From the NCBI RefSeq assembly GCF_019879105.1, contig NZ_CP082249.1:2976001-3040000 (forward strand): a DNA stretch of 64,000 nt. The letters are read 5' to 3'. A model generated the notes under the pieces. That model was not told the origin of the DNA, did no database searches, and worked only from the letters and a program-made list of their open reading frames with translations. Positions 1-9,525 of this stretch are shown piece after piece. A program made the position numbers and the translations under genes. Numbering within the stretch: the stretch's first letter is position 1; each line of letters starts with the position of its first letter. The DNA is from Natrinema sp. SYSU A 869. Lineage in GTDB: Archaea; Halobacteriota; Halobacteria; Halobacteriales; Natrialbaceae.

Positions 1-92
1 CGAAACGGTCGAGTCGTACTCCTCGGACCGTTCTCGTCCCCTGAGCTGCAGCGAGACGAGTCTCCCGTTTTTCTCCGCGAGTCGTCGCCCTT

Positions 93-656
93 ATGCCGAC
101 TCCAGCCGAAGCGCTGCCAATGGCAGACTCCGGCGTCCCGGGTTCCGACAGCGGTGATCGGCTCGAGCTTCCCTGCGGGGAGAGCGTCGACCCCCACGAA
201 ATCGATCTGGGGATGCGCGAGTATACCTGTCCCTGCGGCGACGCCCACGCCGTCGTGACCGACGTCCATCCGCCCTCGCGTTTCTTCCCGGAGTCGCTCG
301 TGGCCGTCCTCCAGGAAACGATCGACACTGATGACGAGTTCGAGGAGTTCGGGACGCCCCACCTGCTGGGCGTCGTCTTGGAGGAGTTCCCCGAGGAGGT
401 CGTCGTCTACGACGCGAGCGACGACGGTGCCGTCGGCTACACGCTGTTGTGGATGACCGACTTCGACGCCCGTCGACTCCACGAGATCGTCGTCGAACTC
501 GTCGTCGAACTCATGGAACACGCGATCAGCCACGCCGAGAACGACGACGCCGTCACCGAGTTCGAGTCCCAGATGCTCGAGTTCGACGTCGCGGAGTTCG
601 TCGATCAGTATCGCCGACAGCGCGAATTCGAGAGCGAACACGACCAGCCCCTCTGA
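93..656 (+). CDS. DUF5815-type haloarchaeal protein
   Basis: Acidic soluble protein of 187 residues with no signal peptide or membrane segment. It resembles the haloarchaeal family I know as DUF5815, whose function is unknown; the name is from memory. The first third holds two cysteine-containing stretches (LPCGES and CPCGDAHAVV) that could bind a metal. The rest is helical and ends in an Asp/Glu-rich tail. An internal ATG at 120 (MADSGVPG) fits the usual N-terminus of the family and is an equally likely start. The stop codon lies at the edge of the palindromic repeat that begins at 656. Nothing upstream (1-92) looks coding. Confidence 0.8.
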   Translation: MPTPAEALPMADSGVPGSDSGDRLELPCGESVDPHEIDLGMREYTCPCGDAHAVVTDVHPPSRFFPESLVAVLQETIDTDDEFEEFGTPHLLGVVLEEFPEEVVVYDASDDGAVGYTLLWMTDFDARRLHEIVVELVVELMEHAISHAENDDAVTEFESQMLEFDVAEFVDQYRRQREFESEHDQPL

Positions 657-736
657 TACGGATTACTGTAACGATTTACCGGCGCAACCCCAGAGCGGAC
701 GGGGTTGCGCCGGCAATGACTTACAGTAGACCGTAT
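656..736. repeat. Nested palindromic element, family copy 1
   Basis: Concentric inverted repeats: ATACGG (656-661) with CCGTAT (731-736), TACTGTAA (664-671) with TTACAGTA (721-728), and CCGGCGCAACCCC (679-691) with GGGGTTGCGCCGG (701-713) around a 9-base loop. Two unpaired 7-base segments separate the inner and outer arms symmetrically. Its flanks match those of the palindromic element at 24018-24104 (ACTG[A/T]AACGATTTAC on one side, CA[A/G]TGACTT[T/A]CAGT on the other), but the stem is unrelated. Probably a small non-coding mobile palindrome. It starts at the stop codon of the preceding gene, so it may also affect that transcript's 3' end. Confidence 0.8.
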
Positions 737-920
737 GAGACGCGACCCACGTGAGACGCGTCAATGGGTAGCGCAGAGCGTCTCGAGCGGCCTGCAATCG
801 TCGATTCCCGTGATCTGATCCATCGAGCAGGTTGGCGGTGATGGTTTTGCAAGGACGGTTCCACACTGCATTCCCACGACGAGACGTAGGATCTCCTTCG
901 GGTGGAAACGATGTGTGACC

Positions 921-1121
921 TCACGGTCGCGTCGCGAGAAATATCCCATACGCAAATAGACTGATGCCTATCATGAGAGAGACGATTCCGGGGAGGCTCC
1001 ACGTAATAACGTCCATCTTTCGAGCGACGCCGTATGCGAGCAGCGCACTACCGAGGCCGAGTTGGAGAACGAGCCGGGCCTGGTGAAGCGTCCTCCCGTT
1101 CGACTCATCCGATGCAGTCAT
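921..1121 (-). CDS. Small two-helix membrane protein
   Basis: 66 residues: a short polar N-terminus (MTASDESNGRTLHQ) followed by two hydrophobic segments, about residues 17-34 and 40-62, with a basic turn (ARK) between them, so probably a two-pass membrane protein. An AT-rich tract (about 1122-1150 on the plus strand) lies directly upstream and can supply a promoter. No family recognised. Codon usage and composition fit a real haloarchaeal gene better than the overlapping reading frames do. Confidence 0.55.
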   Translation of the reverse strand: MTASDESNGRTLHQARLVLQLGLGSALLAYGVARKMDVITWSLPGIVSLMIGISLFAYGIFLATRP

Positions 1122-1219
1122 TATATATAATAAAATAGTATCTACAAATATAACTTCGGGGCTCCGCGATACGAGTGTGACGATCGATCTCTGTGGAGAG
1201 TACTGCAGAGTCGATATCG

Positions 1220-3577
1220 CTACGTTGCGAACGAAACGGCCAGTCGAAGCCCGCCCGCCTCGCTCTCGCCGACGGCGATCGACCAGCCGTGGGCCTCGAC
1301 GACCTCGGAGACGATCGCCAGTCCGAAGCCGGTCCCGTCCGTGGCGGTACTGTATCCGGATTCGAGAATCTTCTCACGTTCGCGCGACGGGATTCCGGGG
1401 CCGTCGTCACCGATGGCGAACCCGTCGTCAGTCGGCTCGACCGTAATCGTCACGTCAGTCCCGACGTGGTCGTGTGCGTTTCGGAAGACGTTCTCGAAAA
1501 GCACGAGCAGCCGCTCTTCGTCGGCTTCGACAGTGGGTAACGCCCCCTCCTGGATGACGGTCAGTTCGGGGCCGACCGTCCGATGGGCCTGCTCGATGAT
1601 GTCGTCGAGGTCGACGGGTTCCGTCTCCGTCAGTCGCTGGCCGCTCCGGGCGAGCGTGAGGACGTTCTCGATGAGGGCATCCATCCGGTCGACCGCCCAC
1701 TCGATCTCCTCGCGGTATCGCTCGCCTTCGGCATCGAGGTGAGACTCGAGGTTATCGAGGTGGCCCGCTGCGAGTGTGAGCGGGGTCCGGAGGTCGTGGG
1801 AGACGGTGCTCGCAAAGGCGTCCAACCGGTCGTTCTGGCGCTCGAGTTCGGTCGTTCGCACGGCGAGTTCGTCCTCGCGGCAGGCCCGCTCGAGTGCGGC
1901 TTCGACGTTGGCCCCGAGGATGCGTGCGAGCGTGATCGTCTCCGGATCGAAGTCGTTCGTCGCCGTCGAACTGGCGATGAAGATCCCCGCCTCGCCGAGC
2001 GGGATGTGGACCTCGCTCCGGACCGAGGTCTTGGGATTTCGAACGTTGTCGGCGTAGCGAACGTCGCCGTGAACGATCGTCTCGCCGGCGTTGAAGGCGT
2101 CCCAGGCGATGCTGTTGCCCGGTTCGATGGTCGGGACCGTCCCGAGCAGTGCTTTCGTCTCGTCGGTCATCGCCGCCGGGACGAGCACGCCGGGCTCTCG
2201 TGACGGGTCGTCGCTACTTGAGGCAGATCGGTCCGCTCGCTCCTCGTACAGGTGGATCGAATTGGTCTCGAGCGACAACGCGTCATGGGCGATCTCGCTC
2301 GCCACCCGGGCGACCTCTTCGCTGCTCTCCGCGGCCATCAGCCGCCGGGTCCCCTCGTGGAGACAGTGAATCCGTCGTTCTCGCTCCTTGTAGTCGCTGA
2401 TATCTCGGATAGCGCCGACGCTGCCGGTAAACGACCCGTTCTCGTCGACCAGCGGTGCGACGTTGTTCTCGACGAGAACCGGGTCGCCGTCAACGGGTTC
2501 GAACTGCATCTCGTAGGTCTCCCATGTTCGATCATCGTCGGACAGGATCTCGCGGAGAGTCTGTTTCGCCCGTTCGACGTCCTCGTCGGACATGTAATTG
2601 CTCGGATGATCGCCGACGAGTTCGGGACGCGTCGTCCCGAGCATGTTGGCCATCGCGTCGTTGGCCATCTCGATCCATCCCTCCGCGTCGAGGACGAACA
2701 TCGGATCGCCGACCGTATCGACGAGGGTCCGATATTGCTCGAGTTCGCGTTCCCGCCGCTTCCGTTCGCTGATGTCGGTATAGATCGCGTACTCGTAGAC
2801 GTCGCCGTCGATTTCGGCCGCGAACCCGCGGAGAGAGAAGTCTCTGCGTCCGTCGACCGTCAGGCGCTCGACGGTCGCCGTGACCACTTCACCGAGCCCG
2901 ACTGTCCCGGCGATGCAGACCGGTTCGGCGTCGTCAGGAACGAGGACATCGTCGAGCGAATCCTCGGAGATTGCATCGCGTTCGTAGCCGAAGATGTCCT
3001 CGAACGCGGGGTTGACGTCGACGATCCGATTCGGATCGGCGCGGCGCGTCACGATGACGGCGTCAGGATTGTACTCGAAGAGCGCGGCGAAGTGATCACG
3101 GTCAGTTCCTCGCGTTCGGACCGACTGGGATGGATCAACGACCCGCTCGCCGTTGCCTGACTGCTGTCCCTCGTCGACTACCGTCTGGAGTTGTGCGAGC
3201 AGTCGCTTGATCGAATCTGCGCCGTCTTTTGAGACGTATCCCGATAGCCCGGTCGTAATGGCGTCGCTCGCGAGCCGCTCGTCGCCGTCGGCGGTGTAGA
3301 GAACGAACGGAATTTCGGCGGCTCCCTCGGCTCTGATGCGTTCGTGCATCGACAGCGCGTCCGTTTCGGTGAACCGATATTCGGTCACGACGCACGTTTG
3401 CTCGTCCGCGTCTATGAGCGTGCTGCGGAGTTCGGCCGGCGTTGCGACGGGTTCGACTACGAGTCCATCTACAGCTGACTCGAGTTCGTCGACGGTTCGG
3501 TGGCGAACCGCAGAGTCCGGGTCGGCGTAGATAACGGTGATTGGATGCTGGAAACGGATGATACCGGACGCAATCAT
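1220..3577 (-). CDS. Hybrid receiver-PAS-PAS-GAF sensor histidine kinase
   Basis: 785 residues without membrane segments, so a cytoplasmic sensor kinase. Domains in order: receiver-like (about 12-128), PAS (about 160-270, with NPDAVIVTRR), a second PAS (about 280-395), GAF (about 405-565), HisKA with the H-box ASTVSHDLRTPL, and a HATPase domain with the N box, G1 motif DDGPGIP and G2 motif GTGFGLAIV. In the receiver domain the phospho-acceptor position of the haloarchaeal pattern VVSDYDMPG is Glu (VVTEYRFTE, Glu66), while the conserved Thr (LYTADG) and Lys (VSKDG) remain. That suggests a pseudo-receiver that cannot be phosphorylated. No response regulator is adjacent, as is common for orphan haloarchaeal kinases. 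The signal is unknown. Confidence 0.9.
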   Translation of the reverse strand: MIASGIIRFQHPITVIYADPDSAVRHRTVDELESAVDGLVVEPVATPAELRSTLIDADEQTCVVTEYRFTETDALSMHERIRAEGAAEIPFVLYTADGDERLASDAITTGLSGYVSKDGADSIKRLLAQLQTVVDEGQQSGNGERVVDPSQSVRTRGTDRDHFAALFEYNPDAVIVTRRADPNRIVDVNPAFEDIFGYERDAISEDSLDDVLVPDDAEPVCIAGTVGLGEVVTATVERLTVDGRRDFSLRGFAAEIDGDVYEYAIYTDISERKRRERELEQYRTLVDTVGDPMFVLDAEGWIEMANDAMANMLGTTRPELVGDHPSNYMSDEDVERAKQTLREILSDDDRTWETYEMQFEPVDGDPVLVENNVAPLVDENGSFTGSVGAIRDISDYKERERRIHCLHEGTRRLMAAESSEEVARVASEIAHDALSLETNSIHLYEERADRSASSSDDPSREPGVLVPAAMTDETKALLGTVPTIEPGNSIAWDAFNAGETIVHGDVRYADNVRNPKTSVRSEVHIPLGEAGIFIASSTATNDFDPETITLARILGANVEAALERACREDELAVRTTELERQNDRLDAFASTVSHDLRTPLTLAAGHLDNLESHLDAEGERYREEIEWAVDRMDALIENVLTLARSGQRLTETEPVDLDDIIEQAHRTVGPELTVIQEGALPTVEADEERLLVLFENVFRNAHDHVGTDVTITVEPTDDGFAIGDDGPGIPSREREKILESGYSTATDGTGFGLAIVSEVVEAHGWSIAVGESEAGGLRLAVSFAT

Positions 3578-3844
3578 CTAGATATTCTAAAGAGATGGAA
3601 CGAGTCGTCATAAGGTGTGTGGCCGGAAATACCGGTTATTTCCGATCTCAATATCGCTATCGGCCGCCATCGGTAAGCGTGAGTGGGGTTCACACTCAGC
3701 CGCTGGATCGGTGGCAACCGTTGCGAATTCGGACTGATTCAGGGTGATAACTCCTACTGGGTTCGAATTTCGAAAATCGATTTCGAGATTCGTACTGTAT
3801 CGTGGGGCTTATTACGATGTACGAACTCCAATTCGACAAGACAA

Positions 3845-6800
3845 ATGAGTACGGACACCGCCACAGACGCCGAGACGGGCGACGGGCGCACGATCCTGTT
3901 GATCGGGAGCGGTCCGATCCAGATCGGACAGGCCGCTGAATTCGATTATTCGGGCGCACAGGCCTGCCGAGCCCTCCAGGAGGAAGGTGCCCGCGTCGTC
4001 CTCGTGAACTCGAATCCTGCGACGATCATGACGGACCCGGAGATGGCCGACGAGGTCTACATCGAGCCGATCACGACCGACGCCATCGCTGAGATCATCC
4101 GCAAGGAGAACCCCGACGGCGTCATCGCCGGGCTGGGCGGCCAGACCGGGCTGAACGTCACCGCCGAACTCGCGGAGGAAGGAATCCTCGAGGAGTACGA
4201 CGTCGAGATCATGGGAACGCCGCTGGACACGATCTATGCGACGGAAGACCGCGACCTCTTCCGCCAGCGCATGGAGAAGATCGGCCAGCCGGTTCCCGCG
4301 TCGACAACCATCTCGCTCGACGAGGGCGAGGAGGTTTCGGAACTAACCGAAGACGATCTGAAAGACCGCGTCCAGGCCGCCGTCGACAAGGTTGGCGGGC
4401 TGCCGGTCATCGCCCGAACGACCTACACATTAGGCGGCTCCGGTTCCGGTGTTGTCGCGGAGATGGACGAACTCCTCCAGCGTGTCCGTAAGGGCCTGCG
4501 CCTCTCCCGTAACAGCGAGGTACTCATCACGGAGTCTATCGCTGGCTGGGTCGAGTACGAGTACGAAGTGATGCGCGACGCCGACGACTCCTGTATCATC
4601 ATCTGCAACATGGAGAACATCGACCCCATGGGCATCCACACCGGGGAGTCGACGGTCGTCACGCCCTCTCAGATCGTCCCCGACGAGGGGCATCAGGAGA
4701 TGCGTACCGCCGCACTCGACGTCATCCGTGAACTCGGTATTCAGGGCGGCTGTAACATCCAGTTCGCCTGGCACGACGACGGCACCCCTGGCGGCGAGTA
4801 CCGCGTCGTCGAGGTTAACCCGCGCGTCTCCCGCTCTTCCGCACTCGCGTCGAAGGCGACCGGCTACCCGATTGCCCGTGTGACCGCAAAGGTCGCGCTT
4901 GGCAAGCGCCTCCACGAGATTACGAACGAAATTACAGGCGAGACAACCGCCGCCTTCGAGCCCGCGATCGACTACGTGGTTACGAAGGTTCCGCGGTGGC
5001 CCAAGGACAAGTTCGACGACGTCGACTTCGAGCTAACGACGGCCATGAAGTCGACCGGCGAGGCGATGGCCATCGGCCGCACCTTCGAGGAAAGTCTCCT
5101 GAAGGCACTTCGCTCGAGCGAGTACGAACCCGACGTCGACTGGGCCGAAGTCAGCGACGACGAACTCGAGGACCACTACCTCGAGCGCCCGTCGCCGGAC
5201 CGTCCCTACGCGATGTTCGAGGCGTTCGAACGCGGCTACACTGTTGAGGAAGTCCAGGAACTGACGGGCATCTTCGAGTGGTACACCGAGCGCCTCAAGC
5301 GCATCGCCGACTCGACGATCGCCGCCCAGGAGGGTGACTTCACCGAGGCTGCGATCGCCGGCCACACCAACGCAACGATCGCCTCCGCCGCCGGCGCGGA
5401 CGTCGACACTGTCGAAACCGAGGTTCCCGGCCGTACTTACAAACAGGTCGACACCTGCGCCGGCGAGTTCGAGGCCGAGACGCCGTACTACTACTCTGCG
5501 CGTAAGTCCGAGTTCGAGTCCGGCCCACTGCTGGGCGACGCTGCTGCAGGCGAACTTGAGGTCAATCGCGACATCGAGAGCGTGATCGTCGTCGGCGGTG
5601 GCCCGATCCGCATCGGACAGGGTGTCGAGTTCGACTACTGTTCGGTCCACGCAGTCCGCGCCCTGCGCGAACTGGGGATCGACGCCTACGTCGTGAACAA
5701 CAACCCCGAGACCGTCTCGACGGACTACGACACCTCCGACGGCCTCTTCTTCGAGCCGATCACGGCCGAGGAGGTCGCCGACGTCGCCGAGGCGACCGGT
5801 GCCGACGGCGTGATGGTCCAGTTCGGCGGTCAGACCTCCGTCAACATCGGCGAACCGCTCGAGGACGAACTCGCGCGCCGCGGGCTTGACTGTGAGGTCA
5901 TGGGCACCTCTGTCGAAGCGATGGACCTCGCGGAGGACCGCGACCGCTTCAACGCCCTGATGGACGAACTGGGCATCGCCCAGCCCGAGGGCGGCACGGC
6001 CTTCTCCGAGGAGGAAGCCCTCGAGTTGGCCCACGACATTGGCTACCCCGTCCTCGTCCGCCCCTCCTACGTGCTGGGCGGCCGTGCGATGGACGTCGTT
6101 TACAACGACGAGGAACTCGAGACCTACATCGAGGAGGCGGTTCGTGTCGCACCCGACAAGCCGATCCTCGTCGATGACTTCCTCGAGGACGCGATCGAGC
6201 TCGACGTCGACGCGGTCTCTGACGGCCGCAACGTCATCATCGGCGGCATCATGGAACACGTCGAAACGGCGGGCGTTCACTCCGGCGACTCCGCGTGTAT
6301 GATCCCGCCGCGCTCGCTCGATGAGGATACCATAGAGCGCGTCCGCGAGGTCACCGAGGACATCGCCGAGGCGCTCAAAACGAAGGGCCTGCTGAACGTC
6401 CAGCTGGCTGTCCGCGGCGTCTCCGGGCATGGCCCGGATGGCTCGTCGGACTCTGACGAGTCCGACGCTGGCGAGGTGTACGTCTTAGAGGCCAACCCGC
6501 GTTCCTCGCGTACCGTCCCGTTCGTCTCGAAGGCGACCGGCGTCCCGATCGCCAAACTCGCCGCGAAGGTCATGGCCGGCGAGACCCTCTCGAGTCTCGA
6601 GGTTGACGAGCAGATCCCCGACCACACTTCGGTCAAGGAGGTCGTTCTGCCCTTCGACCGTCTGCCGGGCTCGGACCCGCGTCTCGGTCCGGAGATGAAG
6701 TCCACCGGCGAGGTCATGGGGACGGCCAGCGATTCCGGCACGGCCTACTGGAAGGCCCAGCAGGCCGCCGATAACGCCGTCAGCGAGGGTACTGCTGTGG

Positions 6801-7072
6801 TCGATCTGGATGTCGACGGCTTCGAGGATCACTTCGACGTCGCGTCGTTCGATGACGTCCCACAGGCCATCCGCGAGGGGACGGTCGACTTCGTCGTCAG
6901 CCGCGACCGCGACTCCCTCGAGATGGCCGTCGAAGAGGAGATTCCCTACCTGTCGACGGAAGCCAGCGCCGAGGCCTACGTCGAAGCGCTCGATAGCTTC
7001 GAAGGCGACCTCGAGGTCGCGTCGGTGACGGACCGTCCGAAGCACGCCGCCAAGTGGGGCTCGGCGGAGTAA
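3845..7072 (+). CDS. carB: Carbamoyl-phosphate synthase large subunit
   Basis: 1075 residues, the family's normal length. CarB makes carbamoyl phosphate from bicarbonate, ATP and ammonia delivered by the CarA glutaminase, for arginine and pyrimidine synthesis. Two homologous halves each begin with a GSGPIQIGQ / GGGPIRIGQ motif followed by an ATP-grasp domain (TLGGSGSG; YVLGGRAM). The C-terminus is an MGS-like regulatory domain. The frame stays open upstream to 3683, but the ATG at 3845 gives the family N-terminus. carA is not adjacent. An acidic low-complexity insertion before the EVYVLEANPRSSR segment is coded by DNA with two hairpins (6422-6438 and 6444-6467). Confidence 0.97.
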   Translation: MSTDTATDAETGDGRTILLIGSGPIQIGQAAEFDYSGAQACRALQEEGARVVLVNSNPATIMTDPEMADEVYIEPITTDAIAEIIRKENPDGVIAGLGGQTGLNVTAELAEEGILEEYDVEIMGTPLDTIYATEDRDLFRQRMEKIGQPVPASTTISLDEGEEVSELTEDDLKDRVQAAVDKVGGLPVIARTTYTLGGSGSGVVAEMDELLQRVRKGLRLSRNSEVLITESIAGWVEYEYEVMRDADDSCIIICNMENIDPMGIHTGESTVVTPSQIVPDEGHQEMRTAALDVIRELGIQGGCNIQFAWHDDGTPGGEYRVVEVNPRVSRSSALASKATGYPIARVTAKVALGKRLHEITNEITGETTAAFEPAIDYVVTKVPRWPKDKFDDVDFELTTAMKSTGEAMAIGRTFEESLLKALRSSEYEPDVDWAEVSDDELEDHYLERPSPDRPYAMFEAFERGYTVEEVQELTGIFEWYTERLKRIADSTIAAQEGDFTEAAIAGHTNATIASAAGADVDTVETEVPGRTYKQVDTCAGEFEAETPYYYSARKSEFESGPLLGDAAAGELEVNRDIESVIVVGGGPIRIGQGVEFDYCSVHAVRALRELGIDAYVVNNNPETVSTDYDTSDGLFFEPITAEEVADVAEATGADGVMVQFGGQTSVNIGEPLEDELARRGLDCEVMGTSVEAMDLAEDRDRFNALMDELGIAQPEGGTAFSEEEALELAHDIGYPVLVRPSYVLGGRAMDVVYNDEELETYIEEAVRVAPDKPILVDDFLEDAIELDVDAVSDGRNVIIGGIMEHVETAGVHSGDSACMIPPRSLDEDTIERVREVTEDIAEALKTKGLLNVQLAVRGVSGHGPDGSSDSDESDAGEVYVLEANPRSSRTVPFVSKATGVPIAKLAAKVMAGETLSSLEVDEQIPDHTSVKEVVLPFDRLPGSDPRLGPEMKSTGEVMGTASDSGTAYWKAQQAADNAVSEGTAVVDLDVDGFEDHFDVASFDDVPQAIREGTVDFVVSRDRDSLEMAVEEEIPYLSTEASAEAYVEALDSFEGDLEVASVTDRPKHAAKWGSAE

Positions 7073-7106
7073 GGGAGCGCTCGAGTCGTTCCGTCGCAGG
7101 TATCGC

Positions 7107-7120
7107 TTTCACCGTTTTTG
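7107..7120 (+). terminator. T-rich terminator after carB
   Basis: A CCGTTTTTGACT tract lies about 40 bases after the carB stop. Archaeal RNA polymerase stops at U-runs, and no competing gene overlaps, so this is the likely end of the carB transcript. Assigned by position and base composition only. Confidence 0.4.
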
Positions 7121-7277
7121 ACTGTAGCGAGCGATTTGTTCGGTTGACGTTCCCGACCGCGAATTTGCTAACCCAACTGGCGCACTAGGACGGAAGTAGT
7201 AGAACGATTGCTGAGTAGGACCTGTCAGACGGTAAGGGGAACTCGATGTCCGTTCTCTCGAATCCAGTCGGCAGAAC

Positions 7278-7937
7278 TCAGCGGCCGAACCGGACGTCGA
7301 TCGTCGTCCCGTCGGTTTCCGTCTCTCTGATGCGTACCGCCGGGAGGATTGCGCGTAGCCTCGTTGGGACGAGGCCCCCGATCCCAGCACCGATCGCCGC
7401 GAGCCGTTTTCGACATAGCGAGTACAGTCCCGCGACCGCGACCAGCGAGAACAGGGCGATGTCGGCTGCTGCCGGCGTGCTCCCCGACGAGATCGTGACG
7501 GCCGCGAACCCGAGACAGACCAGGAAGTCCTCTGGCGCGCCCGAGTACCGAACGTACCGTCGCGGTCGGTGCCATCGGCCGAGGACGTGGTTGTAGACGC
7601 CGTTTTCGGTCACCGGATTCCAGGGTTCCCGTTCCGCACTGCCGCCGAACACGTCGGAGACGGCGTGCAGGGCGGCGGCTCCGACCCCGACCGTCAGGAC
7701 CACCAGTGGAGCCGACGCCGTCAGGTGGACCGCGCCGAGCAAGACGAGGAAGAGGACCGAAAAGCCGACCGGATAGTGCAGCGTCTTCCGATGGCTCGCC
7801 AGCAGGTCGGCGTCCGGCGCGAGCCCGCCGACGAACGCCGCCGCGAGCAGGAGGGGCGCCCCGACGTAGTCGCCGAGAACTGGAAGGACGACGACCGCGG
7901 CGGCGAGGGCCGCGAACCCGTGTGTGAGCGCCATCAT
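7278..7937 (-). CDS. YdjM/DUF457-type membrane metal-dependent hydrolase
   Basis: About 219 residues of membrane protein with five or six hydrophobic segments. It resembles the YdjM / 'LexA-binding, inner membrane-associated putative hydrolase' group: a His near the start (LTHGFAAL), then LAPDADLL, HRKTLHYP and HAVSDVFGG supply His/Asp residues typical of this metal-dependent superfamily. The substrate is unknown. The frame is open to 8150, but the ATG pair at 7937/7934 is preferred: the upstream part has no homology signal, would overlap the PHP gene, and contains a TATA-like CTATATAGC about 20 bases ahead, giving a leaderless transcript. Confidence 0.8.
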   Translation of the reverse strand: MMALTHGFAALAAAVVVLPVLGDYVGAPLLLAAAFVGGLAPDADLLASHRKTLHYPVGFSVLFLVLLGAVHLTASAPLVVLTVGVGAAALHAVSDVFGGSAEREPWNPVTENGVYNHVLGRWHRPRRYVRYSGAPEDFLVCLGFAAVTISSGSTPAAADIALFSLVAVAGLYSLCRKRLAAIGAGIGGLVPTRLRAILPAVRIRETETDGTTIDVRFGR

Positions 7938-8089
7938 AGCGATACTGGTCGCTATATAGCGCTCAGTACTGATAAGCAACGAGGCTTCGCCTCCAAGGAC
8001 GACACACGCTCGAGGAATGATGGTGACCCACCGCTGCTCGAGTCGAGCTGTCGCCGCGCCGTCGACTCGAGGGGGGTCAGGAACCGAAC

Positions 8090-8797
8090 TCAGCGCAGCG
8101 AGGGAGTCTTTCGCCTCGCGTTCCTGAATACCTTGCTCAGGTATTGCCACGTCGTCGTCCGCTCGCCGACGGCGGCAGTCCGGCCGGCGCGCATCGACTC
8201 GAGGATCGCGTTCGGCGTCGGAGCGGTGTCCGTGGGCAGTTGAACCGTCGTGGCGGCGCGGCCGACGTTATTAGGACGGTGGGCGTCACTTCCCCCGAAT
8301 TGTGGATAATCACAGCGCGTCGCGAACCGGTCGGCCTGTCGGTTCCGGACGTTCGTAACCGTGTGGGCGTTGTAGACTTCAATGCCGTCGACGCTATCGA
8401 TTGCGGCCTCGCGAGCGCCGTGTCGGGACCGTTGGAACGGATGAGGAACGACCGTGACGCCGTCTGTGGCGCGGACCGCCCGTGCCGTCTCGGCGAGCGG
8501 GCGGTCGGGTTCGGGTGCGGCGTCGACGCCCATCGCGAGCAGGTGGCCGTCGGCAGTCGAAACCTCGCAGCCGACGATGACAGCGAGATCGTCGGGTGCC
8601 AGTTCTGCGACCCGGGTTGCGCCGTCGACCGTGTCGTGGTCGGTGACGACGATGCCGTCGAGGCCGATAGTCCGTGCCGTCCGGACCAGTTCCGCTGGCG
8701 TCGTCGTTCCGTCGTAGGAGGCGCTGGTATGGACGTGGGGATCGATACGCAGCGTTCGCGATGCCCTATCGCCAACGCCGATCGCATGACCCGTCAT
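8090..8797 (-). CDS. PHP-domain metal-dependent phosphoesterase
   Basis: 235 residues. PHP signature motifs are visible: DPHVHTSASYDG (His21, His23), VTDHDTVDG (Asp53-His54-Asp55), a Glu/Cys motif (GCEVST), VVPHPF and GGSDAH near the C-terminus. Together they form the metal site of the PHP superfamily, which hydrolyses phosphoesters such as histidinol phosphate or 3',5'-bisphosphates; the substrate here is not known. Its start overlaps the stop of the upstream CDP-alcohol phosphatidyltransferase gene by 4 bases, so the two are probably co-transcribed and translationally coupled. Confidence 0.88.
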   Translation of the reverse strand: MTGHAIGVGDRASRTLRIDPHVHTSASYDGTTTPAELVRTARTIGLDGIVVTDHDTVDGATRVAELAPDDLAVIVGCEVSTADGHLLAMGVDAAPEPDRPLAETARAVRATDGVTVVPHPFQRSRHGAREAAIDSVDGIEVYNAHTVTNVRNRQADRFATRCDYPQFGGSDAHRPNNVGRAATTVQLPTDTAPTPNAILESMRAGRTAAVGERTTTWQYLSKVFRNARRKTPSLR

Positions 8798-9525
8798 AGG
8801 TGGCCGAACTCGAGGGCGATCGCCAGCCCGGCGGCGGCGACCGCGGCGAGGCCGGCCAGCACGTGGGTGGTATCGGTCTTATAGGCCTTGTAGTCCGAGA
8901 TCATCAGCGGGCAGACGGCACCGATGACGAGCCCTGCCAGCCAGCCGTTCCAGCCCCCGACGAGGATGATGAGGAAGTAGTTTGCGACGACGACGAGGTT
9001 CGTGTGCACGACGGTAGTCCCATGGTAGAAGCTCTCGCCGCCGTCCGATCCGAACCCCTCGCTGTTGTGCCGGACCAGCCTGAGTCCGCCGAACGCGAGG
9101 ACGAGAAACCCGACGACGAGGCTCGCGTACACACTCGGTGCGAGGACGAAGTGATACAGGAGGACCGCCGGGACCAGATACGCGAAGATGTCGATGAAGG
9201 AGTCTACCTGGCGACCAAACGGTGACGACGTTCCCGTGCGGCGAGCGTACCACCCGTCGGCCTTGTCCAGCAGGAAGGCACCGAACATGACCAGCAGTGC
9301 CCAATTGGGCTCCCCGCGAGCGAACAGGAGCGCGCTGGCCCACCCGACGAACAGCGCGCCGAGGCTGATATAATCGGCCCCCGTGAGCTGTCCGAAGACG
9401 TTCGTTCGATCCGCCGCGTTGCCGACCCGCCGATCGGCGAGATCGAGCCGATTCCAGACCCCTCGTATCGCCTCTCGCAGTTCACTGGCCATCCGCTCGA
9501 GTGGAGACTCCACGGGGACCGGCAT
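8794..9525 (-). CDS. CDP-alcohol phosphatidyltransferase family protein
   Basis: 243 residues, membrane protein with about six helices. It carries a complete CDP-alcohol phosphotransferase signature: Asp87, Asp90-Gly91, Ala94-Arg95, Gly104, Asp108, Asp112 (segments DKADGWYAR and GRQVDSFID). The family joins a CDP-lipid to an alcohol. In haloarchaea the closest roles are archaetidylserine, archaetidylglycerol-phosphate or archaetidylinositol-phosphate synthesis; the sequence alone does not choose between them. A TATA-like AAATAG sits about 22 bases before the start, consistent with a leaderless mRNA. First gene of a two-gene operon with the PHP protein. Confidence 0.88.
   Translation of the reverse strand: MPVPVESPLERMASELREAIRGVWNRLDLADRRVGNAADRTNVFGQLTGADYISLGALFVGWASALLFARGEPNWALLVMFGAFLLDKADGWYARRTGTSSPFGRQVDSFIDIFAYLVPAVLLYHFVLAPSVYASLVVGFLVLAFGGLRLVRHNSEGFGSDGGESFYHGTTVVHTNLVVVANYFLIILVGGWNGWLAGLVIGAVCPLMISDYKAYKTDTTHVLAGLAAVAAAGLAIALEFGHL

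Noticed and set aside
656-736. Palindrome as an intrinsic terminator of the first gene
   Set aside because: It shares flanks with a clear mobile element, and archaeal termination does not require hairpins; a side effect on the mRNA end remains possible.
2252-3160. 302-codon plus-strand frame in the first histidine kinase
   Set aside because: Antisense of PAS/GAF coding sequence, no independent evidence.
5033-6430. Long open frame opposite carB (465 codons, minus)
   Set aside because: Antisense shadow of a highly GC-biased gene; Arg/Val/Asp-rich text without motifs.
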